A stretch of 64,000 bases of DNA from Forficula auricularia (taxonomy: Eukaryota > Arthropoda > Insecta > Dermaptera > Forficulidae). Where the stretch lies: the NCBI GenBank assembly GCA_024734495.1, contig JALMQS010000841.1, positions 1,994,749-2,058,748 on the forward strand, in the 5' to 3' direction. Below, one piece after another: positions 22,828 to 33,999 of this stretch. The notes beneath the pieces were generated by a model. The model worked only from the letters and a program-made list of their open reading frames with translations. It was not told the origin of the DNA and searched no databases. How positions within the stretch are numbered: the stretch's first letter is position 1; each line of letters opens with the position of its first letter. A program made the position numbers and the translations under genes.

Positions 22828-24001
22828 AAGGTGATTTACCGTGGTATATACTTGAGGTTCAGAATGATTATTATGAAGAAAAGGGCTGAGATTCGAGTTT
22901 AATAGTAAGCTAAACCATTAAAAACGTATGAAAGATATTATTTTTCAAACGAATATAATAATTTGGCTACAAGCTGTACTCTTTAGAGCAAAAATAACGC
23001 ATAAAGTGGGATAATTTCCATATATCTATATGCCATTATTATTAAAAAAATTTATTAATTAAGGTGATTTACCGTGGAATATACTTGAGGTTCAGAATGA
23101 TTATTATGAAGAAAAGGGCTGAGATTCGAGTTTAATAGATAAGCTAAACCATTAAAAACGTATGAAAGATATTATTTTTCAAACGAATATAATAATTTGG
23201 CTACAAGCTGTACTCTTTAGAGCAAAAAATAACGCATAAAGTGGGATAATTTCCATATATCTATATGCCATTATTATTAAAAAAATTTATTAATTAAGGT
23301 GATTTACCGTGGCATATACTTGAGGTTCAGAATGATTATTATGAAGAAAAGGGCTGAGATTCGAGTTTAATAGTAAGCTAAACCATTAAAAACGTATGAA
23401 AGATATTATTTTTCAAACGAATATAATAATTTGGCTACAAGCTGTACTCTTTAGAGCAAAAAATAACGCATAAAGTGGGATAATTTCCATATATCTATAT
23501 GCCATTATTATTAAAAAAATTTATTAATTAAGGTGATTTACCGTGGTATATACTTGAGGTTCAGAATGATTATTATGAAGAAAAGGGCTGAGATTCGAGT
23601 TTAATAGTAAGCTAAACCATTAAAAACGTATGAAAGATATTATTTTTCAAACGAATATAATAATTTGGCTACAAGCTGTACTCTTTAGAGCAAAAAATAA
23701 CGCATAAAGTGGGATAATTTCCATATATCTATATGCCATTATTATTAAAAAAATTTATTAATTAAGGTGATTTACCGTGGCATATACTTGAGGTTCAGAA
23801 TGATTATTATGAAGAAAAGGGCTGAGATTCGAATTTAATAGTATATATAAGCTAAACCCTTAATAACGTATGAAAGATATAATTTTTCAAATGAATATAA
23901 TAATTTGCCATTATTATTAAAAATATTATTAATTAAGGTGATTTACCGTGGTATATACTTGAGGTTCAGAATGATTATTATGAAGAAAGGGGCTGAGATT
24001 C
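22828..24001. repeat. ATRN: Tandem array of a 234-bp unit containing an attractin exon end and 5' splice site
   Basis: The word aaggtgatttaccgtgg recurs at 22828, 23061, 23296, 23530, 23764 and 23935 (spacings 233, 235, 234, 234, 171). The last copy is the genuine boundary of the PSI exon. Each earlier copy repeats about 55 bp of the exon end, the ACG|GTAAAT donor and about 180 bp of intron. Copies are nearly identical, so the expansion is recent. They lack an upstream acceptor in the original phase. Confidence 0.9.
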
Positions 24002-24331
24002 GAAGAAGGTGTTGTTGCTTCAGAGCAGGACTCAAAAGAGCAACCGAGATTTGGCCCACACCAAACACAACCATAACTTGTTTGTATACAGGCATGACAT
24101 TCTTTAATTAAAGAACACAACTCTTTCTGGCGTTCTGTTAATAAGGTCATGGCCGCGCGAGATTCTTCAGGACACATTCTTATCATGGAGAGAGATTCTA
24201 GATCCATATGCTGAGTATAATCAATGGACATACATCTCGAGCTTTGCCAATCCCAGACACATTTCGTTCCAATTTTCTGGTTCAAACAAGTTGTTTGATT
24301 TTTCAATGCATGACATTGTCCAGGCGTGAAC
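23947..24331 (-). CDS. ATRN: Attractin exon: PSI-type cysteine-rich modules
   Basis: A 385-bp exon (residues 462-589). It starts FTPGQCHALKNQTTC, matching FTSEQCDAHRSEAAC just after the attractin propeller. Further on are CVWDWQSSRC, CSLIKECHACIQTSYGCVWC and CSFESC, the spacing of PSI/plexin-type modules. Two donors in the same phase are possible: ACG|GTAAAT at 23947 (preferred) and CAA|GTATAT at 23959, which would drop four residues. The final 55 bp or so and the donor have been copied into a tandem array just downstream in the intron. Confidence 0.9.
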
Positions 24332-24552
24332 CTAAATTTGAAAAACATTTCTATTAATTTTTTTGTGTAATTATAAATTATAAAATACGGAATATGGAGA
24401 AGTATTGTAAACATGAATAAAACATTTTTTTCTTCGTGTTTTCGAAATATCTAAAAAAACAGCTAAACTATTTTGATAAAAAAAAATTATACAAACTACG
24501 GTCTCAAGAAAGCTTAAAAATAATTTTAAGAGATAGTAATTTATTCATGTTT

Positions 24553-25340
24553 TTTACTTTACCATACAGGGTATGGTCAAGTATTGTAATCGTGCATGAA
24601 AAAAGTGGTTTTGTTTCTTCTTTTTTTCGAAATATCTCAAAAACGGCTGAAACTATTTTGATAAAAAAAATTGGGCGAAACCATGGTATTTCGTTCTCAA
24701 AAAGCCCTAATAAGTGAACATCGAAAAAAATTATATTTTTCGAGATAATAATTGTTTTGTCAAAATGTCTGTTAGTCTGTCTGTGCGTTAGCAAATTTTT
24801 GTGGAAGACCTAGCTCAAAAACGAGTGGGAATATCGAAACCATATTTCACACGTAGTTTTGGTCCATTGAGATTAAGAGCTGATTAGATTTTGGACCCCA
24901 AATTAAGGGGGGGGGGGTTAAACATGAAAAATCTAGGCCATTTGAGCAAACTAAACCAACTTTTGTATACATAATCAGTAGGACCCCAGAAGTCTAAAAA
25001 TGAAAAAACTAACGCCCGAAATAGGGGGGTCAAAAAATGAAAATCTTGACCATTTACCAAACTCAACCAACTTTTGTATACATAATCACTGGACCCCCGA
25101 AGTCTAAAAATGCTAAACTAACGGCCCAAAATGGGGGGGATCAAAAAATGAAAATCTAAGCTCTTATACCAAACTCAACCAAATTTTGTATACATAATCA
25201 GTGGGCCCCCAGGAGTCTAAATATCCAAAAACTAGCCCCCCCCTACATGATTATAAATAATTTTATTAAATATAAGTGAGGGGCCAGGTTGTATGGTAAA
25301 GTCAAGTGGATGGACACATCTGAACACGTCACCTTATTTA
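24553..25340 (+). repeat. Interspersed repeat (cagggtatggtcaag family), copy 1
   Basis: It starts near accatacagggtatggtcaag and ends near gccaggttgtatggtaaagt. Related copies are at 34000-34720 (inverted) and 57095-57705 plus 58492-58565 (split by another element), with fragments at 17230-17345 and 43150-43215. Inside are repeats of caactttgtatacataatca type. No coding capacity is seen; open frames across it are chance. Confidence 0.65.
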
Positions 25341-26189
25341 TTTTATTTTATTATTATTTTTTTATGGTAATTCTTCTGAAACTTGTGACTATGTATTATA
25401 TTATTCTATATTAATTTCAAGGGTTACTTGGGGGAGAGGGGTTCTTAAAAAATTAAAATTAACTAATTTTCAAACAAGAAAGCTAATTTGAATTAAAGTT
25501 ATAATTTGCATTCAAAAATATTGATGTCCTTTGTGTTTTATTTATAAAAATAATCAATTTAGATGTAGAAATTTAAGGCATTAGAGGACATGACTTAGTT
25601 GTTGTAGAGTGATTTTTTATTTAGAGGAAATAAGATAAAATAAAAATTGTTCAATATAAATATATTGTATGATATGTCTTATTTGCTGCTTTTTGCATTG
25701 GCGGTCAGGGATCCAACTGTTTCACCCTTTTTTTACAAAACAAATACAAGGGGGCTTCCTCAGCACCTGTATGGAGTATGAAACAACAATCATACACTTT
25801 GAACCTTTAAAAACCAAAAAACAATATGTGTAACACAATACAAAAACAAAAAATTCACTTTACAAGGCAGAATAATTATATAATCTGAATGACAAAAGCC
25901 AACCTCCAGAAATTTGAATGTATACAAATTGTACAAATGGTATATATAATTAACAATGTATCTTTATTTTAATATTTACTTTGAAAGGGTCCTATATTTA
26001 AAAACAGATGTGAATATTTTTTGGAGCCTAAAAAGAATAGAGATTCAACCAAATAAATTGATCGTTATAATTAATCTGTACTAAATGTTGCCTCTATAGA
26101 CTGTAAGACCTTACGAAAATGACTAAATATGTATTCTTCTAATAGTGCTATGCCCTAACGGGCATAGGCACCTCTCCACATATATCTTA

Positions 26190-26535
26190 TCCCCCCTAAT
26201 GCCCTCTTTACGAGAAACACGCGGTTTTCTAACGCTCAGCACCCCTTCGCTGTCAAATTGGATAAAAGTCGAACAAGCGCTTTCGCCAACTCTTTTATTC
26301 CTATGACCTCCAGAGACTGGAACTCGCTCCCTGCCACCATCTTTCCCGCGACTTATAACCTTAAGCTATTTAAGACCCGTATCCACAGGTACCTTCGACC
26401 TCCGCCCAACCCATAAAATTCTTTCTTCTTCTTTTCACGATGGAGGGGCCAACCGAGGCCTTTAGGGGTTGCACCTTTTTGGTGTAACTCCTTCTCTCAT
26501 CATTATCATTAAAAAAAAAAAAAAAAAAAAAAATA
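26190..26535 (+). mobile_element. 5'-truncated LINE copy with poly(A)
   Basis: It matches the end of the LINE at 12750: gccctctttacgagaaacac, cctccagagactgg, then cttttcacgatggaggggcc and a tail of about 23 A. The poly(A) tail and truncation show retroposition. The surrounding 25340-26900 has no gene. Confidence 0.8.
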
Positions 26536-26952
26536 TCTGTGCTGAGTGTCTTTAGCTGTTTTACACAGATATAAGGGACCTACTGGCGGTTCCGAACGCC
26601 TTGTTTAGAGAGGTTGTCTAGGCAATTATACTCTTGGTAGTTTGACATTGCTTTCCAAGAGGGGGCGACTGCAAATATCTGCCGAGACTCAGTCTCCAGC
26701 CAGCATACTTCAGGACAGAGGTCTGACGCTCTGAACACTGACTTACAGTCGCCTCTTAAATATGTAAGTATAGTGACCAAAAATACGAAAAGAGGAAGGA
26801 TTTCAAAAACATTAAAATAAGAAAAAAATTTAAATCTAATTTAATTTTAATATACGAGGGAGGCAGGAATATGGTAAAGATATGTAGATGGCCACATCAT
26901 GTTATTTAAAATGTATAAATAATTTAAAATTAATAAGTTTAAAAATACTTAC

Positions 26953-27252
26953 ACAAGTATATCTGCAAGCATTTGTCCATCAAAACCACCATAAATATAT
27001 AGTCGTCCTTGAAAAGTAACAGCCGAATGTCCAAAACGAGCCAGATCTGCTCCAAGATGTCTTGGTAATGGCAAAGCGTGCCATTGATCACATTTAACAT
27101 CATAAGCAAGGGCTTGGCGTGAGTAACACCGAGCTCCCTGATGTTGTAAGGTATCGTTATGAGTATTACCTCCGAAAACAACCAACATTCCAGGGGTCAC
27201 AAAAGTCCCCGTGTGAAGAGTGCGGCCTGTTGGCGCAGATGTCAATTTTGTC
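26953..27252 (-). CDS. ATRN: Attractin exon: last kelch blades (GGNTHNDT)
   Basis: A 300-bp exon (residues 362-460) with the clearest family match: LVVFGGNTHNDT, AYDVKCDQWHALPLPRHLG, RFGHSAVTFQGRLYIYGGFD and a terminal LADILV. Vertebrate attractin has VFGGNTHNDTS, MAYDIACDRWSVLPRP, NRFGHSAV and LLSDILVF. The exon closes the kelch propeller. The donor GT|GTAAGTAT is near perfect, and the last valine codon is completed by the next exon. Confidence 0.95.
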
Positions 27253-27564
27253 CTAAAAAGTTTAATATAAAGGATTAATAATGTCTCTTAATATTTATTA
27301 ATACTACGTATTCAGTGTACTGTAGTATTTATTATATATATAGGGTAGAAGCCCACTTATAAAGAAATTGAAAATATATTTGCTTATCATTACAAGTTTA
27401 ATCTTAAAAAAAAAATGATCGAATATTTTTTTTTAAATACAATTAGCAAAATATATATATAATTTTTAATGGGGGCCCTCCATGGTAGCCTGGCGATCCC
27501 AGGGCTGGATATCTTTTACAGAGTGCCTCGCCCTGGTTTGAGACGGTTCGAGAGCGACCCGGAG

Positions 27565-27737
27565 CAGCGCCGTAACTAGCTTTTTTAAGGCCCTGTGCAA
27601 AAAAATTTTAGGGCCCCTATATTTTTTGGGAAAAAATAATTATACAAATTTGTAAAGAAAATTCAATTAATAATTTCGATTTAGGGCCCCCTAGATCTCT
27701 TAGGCCTTGTGTGGGTGCACCCTTAGTTAGGGCGCTG
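27565..27737. mobile_element. Short non-autonomous hAT element
   Basis: A perfect 8-bp duplication ACCCGGAG (27557-27564 and 27738-27745) flanks ends cagcgccgtaactagc and ttagttagggcgctg. The element is 173 bp, without coding capacity. Confidence 0.82.
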
Positions 27738-27989
27738 ACCCGGAGTGCTATCGCTGATTGCCAGATGTATCGTGACAGTTAATAATAATGACCACCTTAT
27801 TGATTTCTTCTGGAGAGATGGCCCAGCCCAACCCTTTTTTACCCCAGTAGCCTATATTCCAGAGTCAAATATTTATTTTTCTTGACTATGGTGGTTTCCT
27901 GCCTATTTATTTATTTATTTAATATTCCTTGACTACTGCCACTTCCTGTCTACTTATTTATCTGTTTTTTAAATTATTTATTTTTAAAT

Positions 27990-28280
27990 AATTTAACAAA
28001 AATTTTCTTCAAACCAAGTGACATATTCTAACTATTTATTTTTTTTTTTATTTATTTGATAATTTGTTTGTTCTTCCCAGTGTATTTATTTATTTATTTT
28101 TATTATTTGGGCGACATGAGGTATTCCTTTTTTTTGCTATTATTATTATTTTATTCTTGGTCGCAGCATACTAAGGTTTGACACCGTTCTGCTGTGGCCA
28201 CACCCTGAGCCACTCAACCGGATCCTGAGTGGGAAGATCGGAGGGCTATAAGGGGAGATGTGGAGGCCCTTTAAAATAAT
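27990..28280 (+). repeat. Interspersed repeat, gtcgcagcatactaagg family
   Basis: From aagtgacatattctaactat to gatgtggaggccctttaaa it matches 55375-55595 (ttggtcgcagcatactaagg, ccgttctgctgtggccacac). Both copies are on the same strand. It may be the 3' end of a LINE. Confidence 0.65.
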
Positions 28281-28294
28281 TCAATCTGATTCCT

Positions 28295-28775
28295 AAATAT
28301 CTAACTATTTCAAAAATCCCTCTCCTTTTCTTAGGGGAAAAAATTTACTTTCCTTATATTTTTATGATCATTTTGAATTCTACTCATAATATCATAATTA
28401 GTTTATAAAACTAGGTCATTTTTTTATCTTTTTGTTATCAAAATATTAAAGTTACAGTTTTATTTATATATAGGTATAGATAAAATCTTTATCTTCCTGG
28501 GGTACCGAGTAAAATTTTTTTTTATAATATATATGTTATTGTCCTCGGAAATGAATCCATTTGGTCAGTACTTTTTTTCCGAGTAAAATTAATTTAAAAA
28601 AATAAATAAATTGCAACTTTAATATTTTGATAACAAAAAGAAAATTGACGAAGTTTTATAACTAGTTATGAGTAGAATTCAAAAGGATCACAAAAATATA
28701 AGGAAAGTAAATTTTGCACTTTACTTAAGAAAAGGAGGAAATTTTTGAAATAGTTAGATACTTAGGGATGAGAAT
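28295..28775. repeat. Foldback repeat
   Basis: Inverted arms of roughly 165 bp: gaattctactcataatatca and ttttgttatcaaaatattaa on the left are mirrored at 28590-28700. There is no coding capacity. Confidence 0.7.
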
Positions 28776-29071
28776 GAATTTGATTTAATTAGTGATTGTG
28801 TTTCTTGAAAAAAGGATTGAGGAAATATGAAGCAAGAATAAAATAAACTAAAATAATTAATTGAGTATCTTTTTTTGAAAATTGGATGGATTTTTTTTTC
28901 AAAAATACAACTCACGGTGAAAACCAAATATATCAAGAAAGAAATTAATTAAATTCTTTCTTAAAATAAACTAAGTTTATCTCAGGCTACGAGTATGCTG
29001 TTAATTGATCAGGCAAAATTATATATATGGTAAAAATTCCAAAATTAATAAAAGTAAAATAAACAACTTAC

Positions 29072-29255
29072 CATGTTCTCGAATAGGGCTCATAAGCAAA
29101 TAGTTCTTTACTCAATTTAGATGAAGATGGATTCTCTGCGACAAAACCACCATAAACATAAATGCGTTTAGATAATGGATCCCATGATGCAGAATGTCCA
29201 TATCCTCCTCGAACTGGATAACCCCGGGTAGAGACAACTGACCATTGACTAGCAC
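29072..29255 (-). CDS. ATRN: Attractin exon: kelch blade with VRGGYGHS
   Basis: A 184-bp exon (residues 301-360). It reads ASQWSVVSTRGYPVRGGYGH, then DPLSKRIYVYGGF, then KLSKELFAYEPYSRTW, the last tryptophan being split by the intron. Vertebrate attractin has TWSILHTQGALVQGGYGHS and LYVHGGY at the same place. The donor is ACATG|GTAAGT, close to consensus. Confidence 0.92.
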
Positions 29256-30443
29256 CTAGAAAAATTAAAATTCAAGTTTGTATGAATAACAATAATTTTG
29301 TTTAATTTTAAAGCAAAATTAGCAATCAAATAAATAAAGTAAAAATAATTTAGGTAATTAGTATATAGTAAGCAACCATTTCTAAACATTAGATAATGCA
29401 ACTTTTTTTTCTTTTTTCAATTTTTTAAAAAAAATTCCACTGATAAAGGAAAATTTCTCCCGAAACGTTTGGGTTAAAAATAAGAATAAAATAATTTCAA
29501 GATTGTTTTATAAAAGATTTGTATTTTTTTAATATTTAAAAACAATCATTAAAATTTTTTTCTTTTCATACAAATATATAGGTACGAGCTTTTCGTGCGT
29601 GCCTTCGGCACGCCCTCGAGGCTCGGCCCTCCGGGCTGAATGCCCTGGCGGGCAGCGTCTCGGTCCAAAAAATTTTATTCCTCTTAAAACATCACACTCC
29701 AAATGTATACCTGTAAACTCCCAAAAATACATAGTCTCTTAAAAGTTTCGCCTCATTTTCGTCCTGATACAGCTACAGAAATGAGGCTCTAGATATGAAT
29801 CTGGAAGTATTTTTTTTTCTTCTATGTATAATCTACAGCATTGTGATATTTTTTTGTGTGGAAATAGTTTTATTTAAATAAGTCGGGATCGTGTGAGGAG
29901 GAGAATTATATTATATCATTTTTTTAAATTCCATAATGGATATAAGGCTCCAAATATTTAAAAGAGATCAGGTGTTGTTTGTATGACAGGCTGCTCCCTC
30001 CAGTATTGCCATGATAAACTCGGGCATGCGTTCAATTTTGTAAAAATCCAAAAAATAAGAATAACAAAATATAGATTTTTAAAAAATTTTAAAAAAGTGG
30101 CAAATTATTAAAAAATAAACAAATAATATATAAAATATAAATCAAATAAGATATGATTAATTTATTTTTCTGTGCGCAAAGAAAAGAGAATTGAATATTT
30201 AATTTTTGAGTGGTGAGGGGGGGGGGAGGAATTATTATCAATATATTTAATGTTTCTTAATTTAAAATCAATTGGAGTCTTTCATTTCAAATTACAATTA
30301 CAATTATATTTCAAATTTGCCGCAAATATACAGCAAATATGCCGACGGCATCAGCGCTCCCTGCCGGCAGCATTCTCTGAGCGTTGTTACAAATTAATCT
30401 AGGCTCTTATATATAGTATAGTTTGTGAAAAAATTTCAACTAA

Positions 30444-30650
30444 GGGCCAGTTGTATGTCGGTTGGTAAACTCTTTTCAAACGTTGACAAAGGGTAAAACC
30501 TTAGAATTCACCTTGTGCCTGGTGGGATGGCCAATCAGATGACAGGCACTTTCATCTGATTGGCCATCCCACCAGGCACAAGGTGAATTCTAAGGTTTTA
30601 CCCTTTGTCAACGTTTGAAAAGAGTTTACCAACCGACATACAACGGGCCC
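30444..30650. mobile_element. Tourist/Harbinger-like palindromic MITE
   Basis: A 207-bp near-perfect palindrome with arms of about 100 bp and a 10-base centre. It begins gggccagttgtatgtcggtt, ends with the inverse, and is flanked by TAA on both sides (30441-30443 and 30651-30653). TAA/TTA duplication and GGGCC ends fit PIF/Harbinger. Confidence 0.75.
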
Positions 30651-30709
30651 TAAGTGTAAATAGATATGAATCAGATAAATCTGAAAGGGTTGTGTTATGT
30701 ACTCTAGAT

Positions 30710-31228
30710 CAGGGGGTCCTAACCTTTTGATAGTACCGTTTAGGTTGTAAACAATTTGATGAAGTACCGGTAGACTAAAAATTTTGAAATGGGGAATAAA
30801 ATGCAATGGAGAACATATGTAATAAAGACAAGTAACTTGGTATATATTTTGATTGCTAAACATATATATAAAATATAATAATCAATTTAAAAAAGTAAAA
30901 ATGTATAATTAGTGAGAAGGTTATGCCTGTTGATTATTAACTAAAGAAGTAATATCGGGCTCAATGTTTGTCAGTTTAAGGCAAAGATCCGATTCAATGT
31001 CCAACAAAGCTCTATATTTGGTTTTGATCGCAGTCATTGGAGAAAATCCTTTTTCACATAAATATGTGTATACGTCTTTGGAATTATTTGAAATTATTCT
31101 GGAATTCATTAAATAATACTCCTTCATCTATTGTCTTCTACTTGGAAGTGAAAGTGGAAGTAGGGTTACACTATATTAGTTCGCGGTTCACCCCTCGTGG
31201 TACGCGTACCCAAGGTTGGGAACCACTG
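30710..31228 (-). mobile_element. hAT element with transposase C-terminal fragment
   Basis: The ends cagggggtcctaacctttt and ggttgggaaccactg lie between near-identical 8-bp duplications CTCTAGAT and CTCTAGAG. On the minus strand (31127-30921) a frame reads VYTYLCEKGFSPMTAIKTKY then RALLDIESDLCLKLTNIEPD. That is the C-terminal dimerisation region of ZBED5/Charlie-type hAT transposases. The N-terminal and catalytic parts are missing. Confidence 0.82.
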
Positions 31229-31399
31229 CTCTAGAGTAAATAATCATCCAATTGATTTCTTGTTATTAGAAAATGCCTGTTTGGGATTTATTAATGATAA
31301 TTCTATTTTGTCCCCTTTAAAAAAAACTTGTTTTCTTTTACGAATCTAATAGATGCATTGCACCCGACGGAGGGTTAATTAGTATGAATTCAACCTTAC

Positions 31400-31522
31400 C
31401 AAATAGATATTCTTGTACAATATTGAGATAGCCATATAATGGAGAATGTCCAAAAATAACGACCATTCTTGCAGGTTCTTGAAAAATTACTGTTGAAGTA
31501 TGACCTGCAGTTCTCATCGGAC
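31400..31522 (-). CDS. ATRN: Attractin exon: kelch blade with FGHSPLYGY
   Basis: A 123-bp exon (residues 260-299): PMRTAGHTSTVIFQEPARMV then VIFGHSPLYGYLNIVQEY. Vertebrate attractin has VIFGHCPLYGYISNVQEYDL at this point, so the identification is strong. In this family FGH replaces the usual kelch double glycine. The donor is TTTG|GTAAGG and the acceptor is atccag. Confidence 0.92.
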
Positions 31523-31605
31523 CTGGATGGAATTCAAAATATGTATTATATTTATATATTAATATTGTGTTATTAGTAATTTATTTAGAATAAAATTATA
31601 CTCAC

Positions 31606-31798
31606 CGCAAAATGGAGGTTGGGATAGAGTTCCATTAACATTTAGGCTACTGTTAATAATTGCCTCGTTCCCCAGAATACATGGTCCTGTTGTCCGCACT
31701 GTAATATTCTCCCAGTTGCGTGTAGATATGTCAAAAGACCATAGTTCATTGGTAACATGTCCTCCTTTTTCAACTCCCCCGTACATATAAATTTTATC
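31606..31798 (-). CDS. ATRN: Attractin exon: kelch blade with a cysteine-containing insertion
   Basis: A 193-bp exon (residues 195-258). It starts DKIYMYGGVEKGGHVTNELW, almost word for word the vertebrate attractin DKIYMYGG...VTNEL blade. After NWENITVRTTG it has roughly 25 residues not expected from vertebrate attractin, with two cysteines (PCILGN... and ...QPPFCG) and sequons NSS and NGT, before the next blade begins in the following exon. Donor GCG|GTGAGT is strong. The insertion probably forms a disulphide-closed surface loop (inference). Confidence 0.9.
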
Positions 31799-31856
31799 CT
31801 AAAATGTTTGAAAAATAATAATGTTTCATCTAAGAAAATTATAAAGAAAATATTAC

Positions 31857-31933
31857 CCCAAAAATAACGACAGAATGACCATATCTTGGTCTTGGACTTT
31901 TGCTTTCTAAATGTCTTGTTTCCCAAACATTGC
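31857..31933 (-). CDS. ATRN: Attractin exon: short kelch exon
   Basis: A 77-bp exon encoding residues 170-194: NVWETRHLESKSPRPRYGHS then VVIFG. The RYGHS word and following beta-strand match the second kelch blade of attractin. It is too short for ordinary ORF finding and was located by splice-phase continuity. The donor is GGG|GTAATA and the acceptor is attttag. Confidence 0.87.
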
Positions 31934-32499
31934 CTAAAATAATAAATACATTTCAAAAAATTAAAATAATATTTTACCAAGTATAACAGTTTTTAAGTTA
32001 TAAGGAAAAAATTAAAAATAGATTCTTCTGCTTAGATAAATATTTATATTTTGAAGGCAGTGATTTAATTTTCAATATAAAATAAATATTTTATATATTG
32101 ACAAAATGTTAGTCAAATTTGAATTAATTTCCATTCATGTGCGTCAGAAGGGATCATAGGGCTAAGCCCGCCTCTCACTTTGGAATCTTTTTAAAATAAA
32201 CAAGAAATAGCTTTGCGTGGGCATTTCATCGGAAATTTATTTTAAAGCTTCTCCAGAAAGAGATAATATTTAACAAATTTATATGAATGCTAGAATTTAC
32301 CCTTTTGTAAAGTTAATCGGTATTTTTTCGCAACCATAGACTTATTAGACGGAGTACAGCAAACTTTCTGCGATGGCCAGCCCATTTTAAACGAATTTTA
32401 TATTTTTTAACATTTAATGTTAATTTTTATTTATATATATATATATTTTTTTTTATATTAGTATAATATTTATTTGATAGAGATTTTCTTTAGGAGACG

Positions 32500-32845
32500 G
32501 ACTGGTATAAATATGTAATTGGATGTTGATGAAAGCAGTCCACGGTGGTTGTAAAAAATAAGACTATAGAGGTTTTATTATTTTACATTTATTTGTTAAA
32601 CCGACGTTTCGGAGATTTATTCTCTCCTTCTTCAGGGTAACAAAAAGTCAATGAAAGTAGTTCAAAAAATAGTTACTTTCTGTCTCCTTTGACAATGCCA
32701 AAAAAACATTATAAAAATTCTTTTTCATCTCGAATAGAAAACAGTAAAAAGCAATTGATGATCCATATGTTAATCATTAACATTAATCATTAACATATGG
32801 ATCATCAATTGCTTTCATCAACATCCAATTACATAATATTTATTT
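32500..32845. repeat. Foldback element with hammerhead motif in the left arm
   Basis: The arms aattggatgttgatgaaagc (32518) and gctttcatcaacatccaatt (32812) are inverted. A hammerhead motif lies between them at 32595-32641. A second inverted word, catatgttaatcattaacat, is near the right arm. Confidence 0.6.
32595..32641 (-). ncRNA. Hammerhead-ribozyme-like motif with long helix I
   Basis: On the minus strand GTTACC (32641-32636) pairs with GGT..AAC (32602-32595) as helix I. CTGAAGA is at 32635-32629, helix II is GGAGA/TCTCC, GAAA is at 32610-32607, followed by CGTC. Helix III is only ACGT without a loop, the arrangement that works as a dimer in known short-stem hammerheads. Confidence 0.65.
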
Positions 32846-32859
32846 ATTATTTTTTCTTA

Positions 32860-33255
32860 ATCGCATTGGACAGTTGTGGGGCGCTTTTGGCGACCCCAAC
32901 ACTCTGGCCTCGGTTCTGGAGTCCTACTGGCGCCCATATATATAATGTACTAATAGCCACAACATCTGGCGTAATTATTGGACGGCTGATGAGGGTGGCA
33001 ACATAAATTTTTTTATTAAGTGGGAGATAAATTTAACCTAATTTATCGCACCGAGAATTTACCACTGCTCGAAGCCCTTAAAAAACTTAGTAAATTGGAT
33101 TGTATCTAACTTTCTCGTGATCCCGGCTTCTTTCCTTCTACTCTGTTCTTTTCACGATGGAGGGGCCATCCCATACAGGCCTTTAGGGGATGCACCTTCT
33201 GGTGATCTCCTTCTGTAAAGGGCTGCCCCCCTCTGCGTGGCGCAATAAATCAGTC
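32860..33255 (+). mobile_element. LINE-like 3' end
   Basis: It includes gttcttttcacgatggaggg and aggcctttaggggatgcacc, the 3' UTR words of the LINE at 13590-13650, and ends in gcgcaataaatcag. The upstream part, with a short frame ending RLMRVAT, is unclassified. Confidence 0.5.
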
Positions 33256-33494
33256 ATTGAAATCGGAACACCGAAAGTTGACATTTACATTAAAGATTTT
33301 TCGTTTTTTGTGATTTTCTCAAAAACGGCTTGAACGATTATTTTTTTAAATTGGTGTACTTCTCAAGTGTCATAAGTTATTATTCGTGTATAAATGTTAA
33401 CCTTCAAGATATTAAGCAGAAAACACAACCTTTTATTTATTCCTTATGAGTAATATTTAAATTAAGATTTAGTTAAAAGGATTGATTATCTTAC

Positions 33495-33674
33495 CATTAA
33501 GATCATATAAATATAAATTCATATTGTCGCCTCGATTATAATCCTCTCCTCCAATAATATAAAGAGAATCTTTAAATACAACAGCACCATGCGAGGCAGA
33601 ACCCTCTGGAAGAAAACCTTGTGGTCGAATTGCTTCCCAGTAGCCAAGAGCTTCTTGTTGACTGCAATCTTCTC
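33495..33674 (-). CDS. ATRN: Attractin exon: linker and first kelch blade
   Basis: A 180-bp exon (residues 110-168). It begins EDCSQQEALGYWEAIRP, the stretch that in attractin links the last EGF module to the propeller. It continues with the first kelch blade: SHGAVVFKDSLYIIGGED and a Y-DLN ending. The double-glycine strand (IIGG) followed by a conserved aromatic is the kelch signature. Phases agree with both neighbours (split glycine codons). The donor is AATG|GTAAGA. Confidence 0.9.
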
Positions 33675-33744
33675 CTAGAGAAATCAACAAACAAAATATT
33701 GGAATTAAAACTTTTGGTGATTAAATTGGTGAGGTTTTACTTAA

Positions 33745-33860
33745 GGAGGTTCTTTCGCGACAATCCACACAAAAAGTTTTAACCTCGTAACCATTCTATA
33801 AATAAGAACGGTGTTAAAATTTTAGGTTATGTTTTTTTTAACGTGACTGTACTTTTTACG
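33745..33860 (+). mobile_element. End fragment of a piggyBac-like repeat
   Basis: TTAA at 33741-33744 then ggaggttctttcgcgacaat, matching 466-600 over about 100 bp. Confidence 0.45.
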
Positions 33861-33999
33861 CTACTATATTCTATTTAAGAATGGACCGTTTCTAAACATA
33901 AAAATATAGAAAACAACATTTTTTTATTGATTTTATTGAGATTTTAAGGCCATGTCATAATATAGGCATAAAAGAGCTTCCAAATTACTTGTTAAAAAT

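Noticed and set aside
22828..24001. Possible CRISPR-like array or satellite
   Set aside because: Units are 234 bp without spacer variation and include exon DNA; this is an ordinary tandem duplication in a eukaryotic intron.
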